A stretch of DNA of 64,000 nt from Mesorhizobium sp. Pch-S (GCF_004136315.1 NZ_CP029562.1:5045501-5109500), one strand, 5' to 3'; positions 1-8,487 are shown, counted from the stretch's first letter. Translations and numbers: made by a program. Notes: a model not told the origin generated them from the sequence alone.

Positions 1-23
1 TCTTCCAACACCCCTCATCCGTC

Positions 24-69
24 TCGGCGCTGTGCGCCGATCCACCTTCTCCCACAAGGGGAGAAGGTG
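24..69. repeat. Double-hairpin intergenic repeat
   Basis: Two adjacent inverted repeats are visible: TCGGCGC/GCGCCGA at 24-30 and 34-40 with a 3-base loop, and an 11-base perfect stem at 43-53 and 59-69 with a 5-base loop. The order 'CCCCTCATCC', hairpin, 'CCTTCTCCC', hairpin resembles palindromic elements scattered between genes in many rhizobial genomes (recalled, not searched). It lies downstream of the leftward efflux operon and could add to termination or mRNA stability. Confidence 0.6.
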
Positions 70-93
70 TTGGCGGCGCAACCGCAAACAAGA

Positions 94-126
94 AAGGCGC
101 AGGGGAGGCGATTGCCCCTGCGCCTT
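94..126 (-). terminator. Terminator of the RND efflux operon
   Basis: A perfect 12-base stem (94-105 with 115-126) and a 9-base loop lie just beyond the stop codon of the leftward RND permease gene. Read on the minus strand, the stem is followed by a T-rich stretch (TTTCTTGTTTG), as expected of a rho-independent terminator. Confidence 0.65.
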
Positions 127-146
127 GGCCAAACCCAGCTGGGGGC

Positions 147-3100
147 TTATGGGCCCGGCGTCTCGGCCTGCTTTGCAGCAAGCAGTTCTCCGGCAGCACG
201 ATCGGCATCGGTTACCGAGGTCAGTGGCCGCAGCTTGCGCGCCAGCCAGCGGTTCAGGTCGTCCATGACGGTGAACATCACCGGCACGAACACCAGTGAC
301 AGCAGCGTCGAGGTGATCAGGCCGCCGATCACCGCGATCGCCATCGGTGCACGGAAGCCGGCATCGGCGCCGACACCGATAGCCGCCGGCACCATGCCGG
401 CCACCATGGCGATGGTGGTCATGATGATCGGTCGCGCGCGGGTGGTCCCGGCCTTCATCAATGCCGCGCGCCGGTCGAGGCCCTCGCGTCTGGCTTCGAT
501 CGCGTAATCGACAAGCAGGATCGAATTCTTGCCGACGATGCCCATCAGCATCAGGATGCCGATGACCGAGGACAGGTCGAGCGCCGAGCCTGCGATGATC
601 AGCGCCAGCGCCGCCCCGCCCAGCGACAGTGGCAGCGCGATGAGAATTGTCACCGGCTGCAGGAAGTCCTTGAACAGCAGAACCAGCACAGCGACCACCA
701 TCAGCACGCCCGCCAGCACCGCGAGCGCGAAGTTGCGGAACATCTCGGCCATGGCTTCGGTGTCGCCATACTCCTTGAGGCTGACGCCTGCCGGCAGCTG
801 CTTGTAGGCCGGCAACTGCTTGATCGCCTCCATGGCGGTACCAAGCGTGGCCTTGTTGTCGAGGTTGGCCTCGATCGCGACCTGGCGCTTGCGGTCGAGG
901 CGCTCGATCTGGCCTTCCTCTGCACCAAAGGTGATGTCGGCCACTGAGGTGAGCGGCACCATCTTGCCGCCGGACGTACCGACACGCAGTTTGCGCAGCG
1001 CCTCCAAATCGGCCCGGGCGGAACTGTCCAGCAGCACGCGGATTGGCACCTGGCGGGTGCCGAGGTTGAACTGCGCCGAGGCGGAATCGATTTCGCCCAA
1101 TGTCGCGATGCGGGCCACGGTTCCCAATGCCATCGACGACACACCAAGGCGTGCTGCCTCGTCGGGGCGAGGTTTCACCACCAGTTCGGGTGCCAGCGGT
1201 GGTTCACTCGACAAAACGTTGGCAAGCTGGGGCAGGCCACGCATTTCCATTTCGAGCTTGCGTGCCGCATCGGACAGCACCTGAGCGTCCTCGCCGACCA
1301 GGTTGATAGTGACCTCCTTGCCACCACCGTCGGAAAGGAAGGTGAACTGGATATCCGGGGTCATGGCAAAGATCGGCCGCACCGCCATCTCGAAGCCCTT
1401 GCGGTCCTCGCTGCGTTCACTGCGCGGCGTCAACCGGATCAGGAAGTTGGCCTGGTTGACGTTTTCGGAGGTGACCAGCACCGTCTCCACTTCCGGCCGG
1501 GCCAGAAGCTGCTTGACGATGCCGTCGGTTACACTTTCGGTCTCGGTGAGCCGGGTGCCGGGCGGCAGCGTCACCTTGACCTGCGAAAGGTTGCCGTCGC
1601 TGGTCGGCAGGAAGCCTGTCGGCAACATGGTGAGCAGTCCGATCGAGCCTGCAAAGATCATCGCCACGATCGCCAGCGCGGTCTTGCGGTGATCAAGCGT
1701 CCAGGCGAGCAGTGTGGTGTAGCCGGCGGAGATCCTGGACGGTTTCACGTCATGGTCGACCTGTTTCGCCGGCTGCATCAGATAGGCGGCCATCAGCGGC
1801 GTCAGCAGGCGGGCGACCAGCAGCGAGAACAGCACCGCGATGGCTACCGTCAGGCCGAACTGCTTGAAATACTGCCCGACCGCGCCGCCGATGAAGCTCA
1901 CTGGCGCGAAGATGGCAACGATGGTCAATGTCGTGGCAACCACCGCAAGGCCGATGGCGTCGGCCGCCTCGATCGAAGCGATATAGGGCCGCTTACCCAT
2001 ATGGATGTGGCGCTCGATGTTCTCGATCTCGACGATGGCATCATCGACGAGGATGCCGATCACCAGTGTCAGCGCAAGCAGGCTGATCGAGTTCAGCGTG
2101 AAGCCGAGCAGGTCCATCGCCGCGAAGGTGGGCAGGATGGACAGCGGCATCGCCAGCGCCGAGATCATGGTGGCACGCCAGTTGCGCAGGAACAGGAACA
2201 CCACAATGACGGTCAGCACCGCGCCTTCCACCAGCGCGGTCGAGGCGGCGTCGTAGCTTTCCATCGTGTATTGCACGGTCGAGATCAGTTCCTTGATCTC
2301 GATATCCGGCGAGCGCGCCTGGATTTCGGCGATACGCGCACGGGCGGCGTCGGCAACGGTGGTGTCACTGTAGCCCTTGCCGCGCGAGACGGAGAAGCCG
2401 ACGGTGGATTCGCCATCCTGTCGTGCGAAGAAGCGGGACTCTGCTGCGCCATCCGTGACGATCGCGATGTCGGCCAGCTTTACCCAGCGCTTGTCCGGCA
2501 GCGGCACGGAGAGCTGCGCGAGTTCTTCCACCGTCTTGACGCTGCCGAGTGCGCGGATGGACTGCTCGCGTCCGCCGATGGTGCCACGGCCGCCCGGAAT
2601 GTTGGCATTGTTGTCACGCAGCGCAGCATTGACCTGGTCGGCGGTCACGCCGAGCGCCAGCATCTTGTCGGGGTCGAGCGAGACGCGGATCTCCCGGTTG
2701 ACGCCGCCCAGCCGCTGCACCTTCTGCACGCCGCTGACGGCGAGCAATTCGCGGTTGATGGTGTCGTCGACGAACCAGGACAGTTCGACCGGCGTCATGC
2801 GCGGCGCCTTCACCGTGTAATAGAGGATGGCGCTGCCATCGACGTCGACGCGCGAGATCACCGGCTCCTGGATCGATTGCGGCAGATCAGAGCGAATCTG
2901 CTGGATTGCCTCACGCACGTCGTTGGTGGCGCGGTCTGGATCGACGCCGATCTTGAACTCGACCTCTGTGACCGAGGACCCGGTGGTGACGGTCGACTTG
3001 ATGTGGTTGACGCCGGCAAGGCCCGATGCGGCACCTTCGATGCGCCTGGTGACCTGCGTTTCCAGTTCCGCCGGGGCGGCACTCGACTGCGTAACCGTCA

Positions 3101-3248
3101 CGGTCACGATCGGGAACGTGACGTTGGGATTGGCGTTGATCGGCAGCCGCATGAAGGCGGCGAGACCCGCGAAGGTCAGCACGATGAACAGGACGATGGT
3201 GGGGACCGGCTTGCGGATCGCCCAGGCGGAGATGTTGCTGGTGTGCAT
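147..3248 (-). CDS. RND efflux pump inner-membrane permease (AcrB/MdtB-like, HAE1 type)
   Basis: This is a proton-driven multidrug exporter subunit of the inner membrane, about 1033 residues, the normal size for the family. It begins with the usual short cytoplasmic stretch and first membrane helix (ISAWAIRKPVPTIVLF). A large periplasmic loop follows, then a six-helix block containing GILVDDAIVEIENIERH, whose paired aspartates are the proton-relay residues of TM4; the second half repeats this layout. I chose the ATG at 3248 because it begins at the conserved N-terminus. An in-frame GTG at 3302 overlaps the stop of the upstream adaptor gene (GTGA) and would add 18 residues. The adaptor gene lies directly upstream on the same strand, so the two form an operon facing a TetR repressor. 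No outer-membrane factor gene is adjacent, so a TolC-like partner elsewhere is inferred. Confidence 0.93.
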   Translation of the reverse strand: MHTSNISAWAIRKPVPTIVLFIVLTFAGLAAFMRLPINANPNVTFPIVTVTVTQSSAAPAELETQVTRRIEGAASGLAGVNHIKSTVTTGSSVTEVEFKIGVDPDRATNDVREAIQQIRSDLPQSIQEPVISRVDVDGSAILYYTVKAPRMTPVELSWFVDDTINRELLAVSGVQKVQRLGGVNREIRVSLDPDKMLALGVTADQVNAALRDNNANIPGGRGTIGGREQSIRALGSVKTVEELAQLSVPLPDKRWVKLADIAIVTDGAAESRFFARQDGESTVGFSVSRGKGYSDTTVADAARARIAEIQARSPDIEIKELISTVQYTMESYDAASTALVEGAVLTVIVVFLFLRNWRATMISALAMPLSILPTFAAMDLLGFTLNSISLLALTLVIGILVDDAIVEIENIERHIHMGKRPYIASIEAADAIGLAVVATTLTIVAIFAPVSFIGGAVGQYFKQFGLTVAIAVLFSLLVARLLTPLMAAYLMQPAKQVDHDVKPSRISAGYTTLLAWTLDHRKTALAIVAMIFAGSIGLLTMLPTGFLPTSDGNLSQVKVTLPPGTRLTETESVTDGIVKQLLARPEVETVLVTSENVNQANFLIRLTPRSERSEDRKGFEMAVRPIFAMTPDIQFTFLSDGGGKEVTINLVGEDAQVLSDAARKLEMEMRGLPQLANVLSSEPPLAPELVVKPRPDEAARLGVSSMALGTVARIATLGEIDSASAQFNLGTRQVPIRVLLDSSARADLEALRKLRVGTSGGKMVPLTSVADITFGAEEGQIERLDRKRQVAIEANLDNKATLGTAMEAIKQLPAYKQLPAGVSLKEYGDTEAMAEMFRNFALAVLAGVLMVVAVLVLLFKDFLQPVTILIALPLSLGGAALALIIAGSALDLSSVIGILMLMGIVGKNSILLVDYAIEARREGLDRRAALMKAGTTRARPIIMTTIAMVAGMVPAAIGVGADAGFRAPMAIAVIGGLITSTLLSLVFVPVMFTVMDDLNRWLARKLRPLTSVTDADRAAGELLAAKQAETPGP

Positions 3249-3298
3249 GTCTCGTACTCGATGGTCCTTGCGAAGATCGTTTTGATCTTCGGGGCCTG

Positions 3299-4558
3299 TC
3301 ACTTCTTCACACTGCCGGCCTGCACCAGGTCTACGACCGTCACGGCGTCGCCTTCGCGCAGGGCCGCGCCTGCCTTGGCGACGATGCGTTCGCCAGGTTC
3401 GAGACCGGCACGGATTTCGACCTTGCCGCTCCTGCGCAGTCCGGTCTCGACCGGTCGGCGCTGCACGCGGCCGTCATTGACGACAAAGACCGCGCAATCG
3501 TCGGTGCCGCGTCCATAGACCAGTGCGCTGTCGGCGACGACGATGGCCTCTCGCCTGGCGAAGATCACCTCGGCCTTGCCGAAGGCGCCGACAAACAGCG
3601 GCTCGCTGGTGTCGAGCGTGATCTGTGCCGATCCCAATCGGGTCTCGCGATCGATCTTCGGCGCAACGATGCGTACCTTGCCGTCGATCTCGCCGGCGCG
3701 GCCGGCGAGCCGCACCTTGACTGGCTGACCAATGGCAAGCGCCGGCAGGTCGGCCTCCGGAACTTCGGCGGCGAATTCGACCGCGCCGTCGCGGATAAGG
3801 CGGATCAGCGGTTCGGCGCCGGCCTGCGCGCCGGCACGCGCCAAGCGCTCGGAGACCACACCGTCGGCGGGTGCGCGGACGATGGCGCGCTCAAGTTGCC
3901 GCTCCGCTTCGGCACGCTGCGCCTGTGCTTCGGCATTCTCAGCCCGCTGTACGGCAACACCCTGTTTGGCCACCGCAACGGCGGACGCGCGGTCCTCATA
4001 AGTCTGCTGCGAGATGGTGCGGGTCATTTGCAGCCGCTCGGCACGATCGAGCGCCGATTGGGTCTGCGCGAGCGTTGCTTCCTGCTGCGCAAGGGAAGCC
4101 TTGCTGCGTGCCACACGGCCTTCCGATTCGCGCAGCTTGTTTTCCAGCATCGCCGTTTCCAGCCGGACTAGAACCTGGCCGGCCTTGACGTGTTCGCCGA
4201 CCTCCACCTCGACCGCGGCGATGCGCTGGTCCTGCAGGGCGGTTCCGACGGCGATCTCGTCGCGCGCCACCAGCACGCCGGTGAAGGTCAGGGTCCATTC
4301 CGCGGGCTGCCGTTCTGCGATGAAGGTGGAAACGGTGCGCTGCGAAAGATCCGGTTGCGCCGACGCGGCGGCAACTTCGGCAAGCATTGGTCCGGTGCTT
4401 GCCGTCAATATGAAAATGGATGCCGCCGCTGCCCGAACGCAATTCCAGGAAAAGTGTGCAGCGGTTTTCCGTCCGGAATTGCGTAGAGAGAAATGAGGGC
4501 GTTTCCGCGTTTCCGTGGAGAACGGAAGCGCTCTGGCGAAGCGAGAAACGTAACGCAT
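3299..4558 (-). CDS. RND efflux periplasmic adaptor (HlyD/MFP family)
   Basis: This is the membrane-fusion protein that links the RND permease to an outer-membrane channel. It has a biotinyl-lipoyl-like half (VEVGEHVKAGQVLVRLE), a long alpha-helical hairpin rich in Ala, Gln and Glu, the second lipoyl half (VRAPADGVVSERLARAGAQ) and C-terminal beta-barrel and membrane-proximal domains ending in LEPGERIVAKAGAALREGD. A hydrophobic signal-like stretch (about residues 45-60) precedes the mature part. The first 40 or so residues are odd: codons for about residues 26-40 lie in a palindromic rhizobial repeat (4438-4483), so the ATG at 4558 may not be the original start. A TTG or ATG just after the repeat would be the alternatives. 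The stop overlaps a possible GTG start of the permease. The promoter region faces the TetR gene and contains two operators. Confidence 0.88.
   Translation of the reverse strand: MRYVSRFARALPFSTETRKRPHFSLRNSGRKTAAHFSWNCVRAAAASIFILTASTGPMLAEVAAASAQPDLSQRTVSTFIAERQPAEWTLTFTGVLVARDEIAVGTALQDQRIAAVEVEVGEHVKAGQVLVRLETAMLENKLRESEGRVARSKASLAQQEATLAQTQSALDRAERLQMTRTISQQTYEDRASAVAVAKQGVAVQRAENAEAQAQRAEAERQLERAIVRAPADGVVSERLARAGAQAGAEPLIRLIRDGAVEFAAEVPEADLPALAIGQPVKVRLAGRAGEIDGKVRIVAPKIDRETRLGSAQITLDTSEPLFVGAFGKAEVIFARREAIVVADSALVYGRGTDDCAVFVVNDGRVQRRPVETGLRRSGKVEIRAGLEPGERIVAKAGAALREGDAVTVVDLVQAGSVKK
4438..4483. repeat. Palindromic rhizobial repeat inside the 5' end of the adaptor ORF
   Basis: CGCAATTCC (4438-4446) pairs with GGAATTGCG (4475-4483), and an inner GGAAAA (4448-4453) pairs with TTTTCC (4465-4470). 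The sequence around it matches my memory of a very common intergenic palindrome of Mesorhizobium and related genera ('CAATTCCAGGAAAAGTG...'). Here it reads in frame with the efflux adaptor. Confidence 0.7.
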
Positions 4559-4600
4559 GAGTACTGTCGCCTATATCTGCGGCGTCCCCCGCCGCGCTTA

Positions 4601-4645
4601 TTTATTAGACTAGTCGATCTAATAAATGACTTTGTAAGGTGTCAA
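4601..4645 (-). promoter_or_regulatory. Promoter and operator of the RND efflux operon
   Basis: A perfect inverted repeat, TTTATTAGA (4601-4609) and TCTAATAAA (4618-4626), is separated by 8 bases. On the minus strand a TTGACA-like -35 lies at 4645-4640 and TATTAG at 4624-4619 is a possible -10, with a short 15-base spacer. The palindrome overlaps the putative -10, as expected for repression. TetR control is inferred from the neighbouring gene. Confidence 0.6.
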
Positions 4646-4671
4646 GGCGCTTAAATGTGCTAGATTCTGCG

Positions 4672-4720
4672 TTGACACGGTACATGGTGCCATTTATTAG
4701 ACTGAGTAGTCTAGAAATAA
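4672..4720 (+). promoter_or_regulatory. Promoter and second operator, in front of the TetR gene
   Basis: TTGACA at 4672-4677 is followed after 17 bases by TATTAG at 4695-4700. The -10 overlaps a second palindrome, TAGACT (4698-4703) and AGTCTA (4708-4713). It shares the 11-base word TTTATTAGACT with the first operator (4601 and 4693). Two copies of one motif at both divergent promoters suggest that the TetR protein represses the pump and itself. Confidence 0.6.
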
Positions 4721-4740
4721 AGAGGCGGAATTGAGGCGGA

Positions 4741-5352
4741 ATGCGCAAGGTCGACCCTGAAAAGCATGAAGCGAAGCGCCAGCAGATTTTGCAGGCTGCG
4801 GTTGCCTGCTTCGCGCGCAAGGGTTTCCATCGCACGTCGACCGCTGAGATCTGCGCCGAGGCCGGCATGAGCCCCGGCAACCTCTTCTATTATTTCCCGA
4901 ACAAGCAGGCGATCATCGCTGCCATTGTGGAAGAAGAACGGCGCCAGACCGCCGACTATTTCGAGGGCACCATCCAGTCGGCGGACCTGTTTGCCGAGCT
5001 GCTCGACTTCATGGACATCGTGCTCGAGCTCGCTTCCGACCCGACCTATCTCAAGCTGGCGCTGGAGATCGCGGCCGAGGCGATGCGCGACGAGGAGATC
5101 GGCAAGCTCGTCACCAAGAACGACAATGAACTGCAGGTGGCGCTGAACACGCTGTTGCGCAACGCTGCTGCTCGCGGCCAGGTCGATCCGACGCTCGACC
5201 CCGCTGACAGTGCCCGCTGGATCGCAGCACTCATCGACGGCGTCTTCAGCCGTGTCGCCATCGATCCAGGCTTCAATCCGCTGGAGCAGCGGCCGATGCT
5301 GCGGCTCCTCATCACGCGCTTTCTGCGGCCAGGCGCGGTGCCGACAGGCTGA
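4741..5352 (+). CDS. TetR/AcrR family repressor of the RND pump
   Basis: This is a DNA-binding repressor of 203 residues. Residues 12-60 form the TetR helix-turn-helix (ILQAAVACFARKGFHRTSTAEI, then AEAGMSPGNLFYYFPNKQAI). The remainder is an all-helical ligand-binding and dimerisation domain with little sequence signature. It is transcribed away from the efflux operon across a 182-base gap that holds two copies of a palindrome, each on a promoter. Regulation of both the pump and itself is therefore likely; the inducer is unknown. A GAGGCGGA sequence just before the ATG can serve as ribosome-binding site. Confidence 0.9.
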   Translation: MRKVDPEKHEAKRQQILQAAVACFARKGFHRTSTAEICAEAGMSPGNLFYYFPNKQAIIAAIVEEERRQTADYFEGTIQSADLFAELLDFMDIVLELASDPTYLKLALEIAAEAMRDEEIGKLVTKNDNELQVALNTLLRNAAARGQVDPTLDPADSARWIAALIDGVFSRVAIDPGFNPLEQRPMLRLLITRFLRPGAVPTG

Positions 5353-5445
5353 GGTCGGCGATCAAGGCGGCTTCCGGTGCGTGCCAGGGCATCTTGGCAG
5401 ACATTGGAACCGCAAGTCGCTTTCGGACTTTGGAAAGATACGACG

Positions 5446-5640
5446 ATGCAGATGCAGAAACGCTGGTGGCTGGGCTTTCTCGGCTTCATCGGTATTTACA
5501 AGCTTCCGGATGTCATGGCGGCCCTCAACGGCCAGGCCAGCGCATGGGAGTACATCTACCTCTCCTGGTTGATCTGGCTGCTCTATTTCGTGCCCGAGAC
5601 GGCGCCGAAGCACGATGCCGCTGCACAGGACAAACAATAA
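5446..5640 (+). CDS. Small membrane protein of unknown function
   Basis: A 64-residue protein starting at MQMQKRWW. It has a hydrophobic stretch near residues 6-20 (WLGFLGFIGIYKL) and a second at about 35-50 (EYIYLSWLIWLLYFV), giving one or two membrane spans, and a charged tail. I do not recognise a family. The start at 5446 is preferred because GGAAAGA lies about 8-13 bases upstream; the longer frame from 5377 would add a non-conserved-looking leader. It ends 12 bases before the MFS transporter gene, so the two are probably co-transcribed. Confidence 0.6.
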   Translation: MQMQKRWWLGFLGFIGIYKLPDVMAALNGQASAWEYIYLSWLIWLLYFVPETAPKHDAAAQDKQ

Positions 5641-5652
5641 CCGTTCATCATC

Positions 5653-6906
5653 ATGGCCGACGACCAAAAGGCACTGCGGCTGGCGCGCACCATCTGGCCT
5701 TATACCGGGCTCCAGCTTGCCAGCATCACCGTCAATCTCGCCAATGCGATCACCGCCGTGGTCTATCCTTGGCTGGTCTACGATCTCTCGGGCAATGCCA
5801 GCTGGATGGGCATCATCGCGGCGCTGACGCTGTTTCCCGCCATCTTCGGCTCGGCCTTTGGCGGCATCATCGCCGAGAAGGTCGGCATCCGCCGCATGGC
5901 GCTGGTTTCTGTGGCGATGGGGACTGCTGCTGCCGTCGCCGCGGCCGCAGCCCATGACGCCGGCATGCTCACCATCGGACTGCTGGCAAGCCTTGCCTTG
6001 CTGGGCGCTATCCTCGACGGGCCGGGCGGCATCGCTATCGAGGCGCGTGTGCCCGAGATCGCCAGGCTGGCGCGTCTGCCCCTGATCCGGGCCAACGCCA
6101 TCGACGACCTCGTCGACAACGGCGCGGCGATTGCCGGGCCGGCGATCGCGGCTTTCCTGGTCGCCGTTACCAGCACGACGGTTTTGTTATGGATCATCGC
6201 CGTCATCAATCTCGTGGCCGCCGTGCTGGTTGCCCTCAGCGTGCCGCGCTTCCGGCTGCGCCGCATCGCCGGTTCGACAGTCGGCCAGATGAAGGCCGGG
6301 CTCGGCTTCATCTTCGGGCAGCCGACGCTGCGCTCCGCGCTGATCCTGGCGGGCATCGGCACCAGCGTCTTCGTTGCCGTCGAAGGCATTGCCCTGCCGG
6401 CGATCCTGCGCACGGAAGGCAGGTCGGCGGCATTGCTCGGCATGTTTCTGGCAGCGGCCTCGGCCGGCGCGATCGCTTCCAATGTCGCCCTGGCCTTCGC
6501 AAGCCAGGCACCGTCGCTGCGTGGCATCTTCTCGACTGCCTTTGCCGGGCTTGCCGCCGGCGTCGCCTTGCTGCTGTTTGGCCGGTCGGTGCCGATCATG
6601 ATCGCCTCTGGTGCCATGCTTGGCGTCGCCGCCGGCCCGCTGTCGCCAGTCTTTGCAACCCTGCTGCAATCGAGTGTGCCGAAAGACCTGCGCGCCAATG
6701 TCATCGGCATCTCGATGAGCCTGGTGCTGCTCGGTGCACCAGCGGCTGCTCTCGTCACCGGAGTGGCGTTGGATAGCTTCGGTGCGACCGCCGTGCTGGT
6801 CGCCTGCTCGGCCTTGCTGTTGTCATGCGCGCTCGCGGCACTCGCCATGTCGGGATTGCGCGGGGTGACGGCCAGCCTTTCCGGCGAGGCGGCGAGGCAA
6901 GAGTAG
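5653..6906 (+). CDS. Major facilitator superfamily transporter
   Basis: A 417-residue integral membrane protein with about 12 hydrophobic segments. It looks like the EntS/MFS_3 type of small-molecule exporter: an early GLQLASITVNLANAITAVVYPWLVYDLSG segment and a first intracellular loop with GIIAEKVGIRRMALV, the MFS motif A region. A mid-protein loop (RFRLRRIAGSTVGQMKAG) precedes the second six-helix bundle, as in this subfamily. The substrate cannot be told from sequence. It follows a small membrane-protein gene by 12 bases and lies near a multidrug pump, which makes a drug or metabolite exporter plausible, but that is inference. Confidence 0.87.
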   Translation: MADDQKALRLARTIWPYTGLQLASITVNLANAITAVVYPWLVYDLSGNASWMGIIAALTLFPAIFGSAFGGIIAEKVGIRRMALVSVAMGTAAAVAAAAAHDAGMLTIGLLASLALLGAILDGPGGIAIEARVPEIARLARLPLIRANAIDDLVDNGAAIAGPAIAAFLVAVTSTTVLLWIIAVINLVAAVLVALSVPRFRLRRIAGSTVGQMKAGLGFIFGQPTLRSALILAGIGTSVFVAVEGIALPAILRTEGRSAALLGMFLAAASAGAIASNVALAFASQAPSLRGIFSTAFAGLAAGVALLLFGRSVPIMIASGAMLGVAAGPLSPVFATLLQSSVPKDLRANVIGISMSLVLLGAPAAALVTGVALDSFGATAVLVACSALLLSCALAALAMSGLRGVTASLSGEAARQE

Positions 6907-7030
6907 CGCTACGCTTACGCTTGGCGGTTTCGTAAGGGCATTGCCACAAAGTACAATTTCTTTGCCCGATCAGAGCGATATCGTCATCCTCGCTCTATGC
7001 GTACGGGGATGATTCATCGTGCGGGGGCGG

Positions 7031-7079
7031 GCCCGTCTGCAGGCATATGCCTACAAAAGTAGCAGACGGGCTTTCCTTT
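7031..7079 (+). terminator. Terminator-like nested hairpin, possible small RNA end
   Basis: Within the 330-base gap 6907-7236 there is a 10-base perfect stem (GCCCGTCTGC at 7031-7040 with GCAGACGGGC at 7062-7071) followed by TTTCCTTT. Its loop contains a second hairpin (AGGCAT/ATGCCT at 7041-7052). It lies about 125 bases after the MFS stop, far for a simple terminator, so it may instead end an independent small RNA. Nothing else was recognised in this gap. Confidence 0.5.
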
Positions 7080-7236
7080 GTCCGGCGTGCGGACCGGAGA
7101 CTGTCACCGCTTCCCAGTTTGCCCCGTTATTCGCTAGGTTGCTTCCGTTGGGCGATGTCAGGATCGCCAAGGCGGCCTGGTTCGCGAATGACGACAGGGC
7201 TTTCCGCAACGCAGCGAGCCCATGCTGGGAGATGAC

Positions 7237-7695
7237 ATGACCATACTTCACACCGGCGGGTGTCGCTGCGGCGCTATCATCTTCGAGGCTTCGGCCGACC
7301 CATTCTACACCAGCTACTGCCACTGCACTGACTGCCGAAGGGCAAGCGGCGCGCCCGTCGCAGCCTTCGTCGGTTTCCTGGCCGAGCACGTGACTTTCCG
7401 TGGTGAAGCGTCGATCTACGGCAAGTTTCCGATCAGCCGAAGCTTTTGCGCGACTTGCGGGGCGCCCATCGCCTACCGTGATGCGCGCATCGAAGACCAG
7501 GTGTTTTTCATGCTGGGCGCGATGGATCACCCGGAACGCTATCCACCGACCGTTCACGGTTATGTCAGCGAACAGCTTCCCTTGGACTTCTGCGGCTGCA
7601 GAAGCACACTGCGCCGAGGCCGGGTGATGTGCTGTAGGATGCTCGGCCTTTTGGTTGCGGACCTGCAGCAGCCAACCGGATCCCTTCATTTCTAA
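7237..7695 (+). CDS. GFA/CENP-V domain protein (glutathione-dependent formaldehyde-activating-like), altered C-terminus
   Basis: A small zinc-binding protein of the Gfa family. The three cysteine groups are clear: GCRCGAIIFEA (about residues 8-18), YCHCTDCRRASGAP (about 33-46) and FCATCGAPIAY (about 76-86). GGGAG sits 6-10 bases upstream of the ATG at 7237, favouring it over the ATG at 7222. Related proteins usually end in a segment like 'LPW...' about 15-25 residues after the PERYP-like motif. Here the frame reads LPLDFCGCRSTLRRG, while removing one T near 7583-7590 would give LPWTSAAAEAHCAEAG and a stop, which looks more normal. The extra tail may therefore come from a 1-base frameshift. 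The biochemical activity of most Gfa-like proteins is not established. Confidence 0.75.
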   Translation: MTILHTGGCRCGAIIFEASADPFYTSYCHCTDCRRASGAPVAAFVGFLAEHVTFRGEASIYGKFPISRSFCATCGAPIAYRDARIEDQVFFMLGAMDHPERYPPTVHGYVSEQLPLDFCGCRSTLRRGRVMCCRMLGLLVADLQQPTGSLHF

Positions 7696-7915
7696 GGGAC
7701 TGCTCAGCCGTCGCTGTTTGATAAGAGCAAGGGGCGACAGGTCGCTACCGAACAGGTGACGCACTGTTCGCAAAACGTTGAATTGCCGGATCAGGTCATA
7801 TGAACTATTCGGCGACCGCTCGGCGCCGGTCGAGGGGACAGTGCGGCCATCAGGGAAAACCTGGCGGCTTCCGGCGTTGGCGACATCTCGAACCATTCTC
7901 TCAAGGGATATTTCC

Positions 7916-8464
7916 ATGACCAAAGTGGCCGTACTTGTCGGCAGCCTGCGCAAGGACTCCTTCAACCGCAAGATCGCCAAGGCGCTTGCTGCGTTGACGC
8001 CAGGTCTCGAGTTCGACTTCCTCGATATCGGTGCCGTTTCTCACTACAATCAGGACCTGGACACCAATCCGCCGGCGGACTGGGTTGCATTTCGCAAGCG
8101 TATCGCCGATGCCGATGCGGTGTTGTTCGCGACCGCCGAGTACAACCGGTCAGTACCGGGTGTCTTGAAGAACGCCATTGACGTTGCCTCGCGTCCTTAC
8201 GGCCAGGGCGCGCTGAACGGCAAGCCGGCGGCGATCATCTCCACCTCGATCGGTGCCATCGGCGGCTTCGGCTCCAATCATCACCTGCGCCAGTCGCTGG
8301 CCTTCCTGAACATGCCGGTGATGGGTCAGCCGGAAGCCTATATTGGCGGAGCTGCCAACTTGTTCGACGAGGCCGGCAACCTGACCAATCAGGGTACCAA
8401 GGATTTCCTCACCGCTTTCGGTAAGGCGTTCGAGCAGCACATCGCCCTGCACGCCAAGAAATAA
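7916..8464 (+). CDS. NADPH-dependent FMN reductase (flavodoxin-fold quinone/chromate reductase type)
   Basis: A cytosolic flavoprotein of 182 residues. The FMN phosphate-binding loop is GSLRKDSFNRKIAKAL (about residues 8-23). The second flavin motif is AEYNRSVPGVLKNAIDVASR, followed by KPAAIISTSIGAIGGFGS, as in ChrR/YieF-like reductases that transfer two electrons to quinones, azo dyes or chromate. AAGGGA lies about 9-14 bases upstream of the ATG at 7916. An upstream in-frame start at 7778 would add 46 non-conserved residues and is rejected. A strong terminator follows. The physiological substrate is not determined. Confidence 0.9.
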   Translation: MTKVAVLVGSLRKDSFNRKIAKALAALTPGLEFDFLDIGAVSHYNQDLDTNPPADWVAFRKRIADADAVLFATAEYNRSVPGVLKNAIDVASRPYGQGALNGKPAAIISTSIGAIGGFGSNHHLRQSLAFLNMPVMGQPEAYIGGAANLFDEAGNLTNQGTKDFLTAFGKAFEQHIALHAKK

Positions 8465-8487
8465 GCGGTTTCCGATCCAGGAAGGAG

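Noticed and set aside
1689..3518. 609-codon open frame on the plus strand
   Set aside because: It lies antisense to the RND permease, whose protein has clear family motifs throughout. The shadow product is low-complexity Arg/His/Asp-rich and matches no family.
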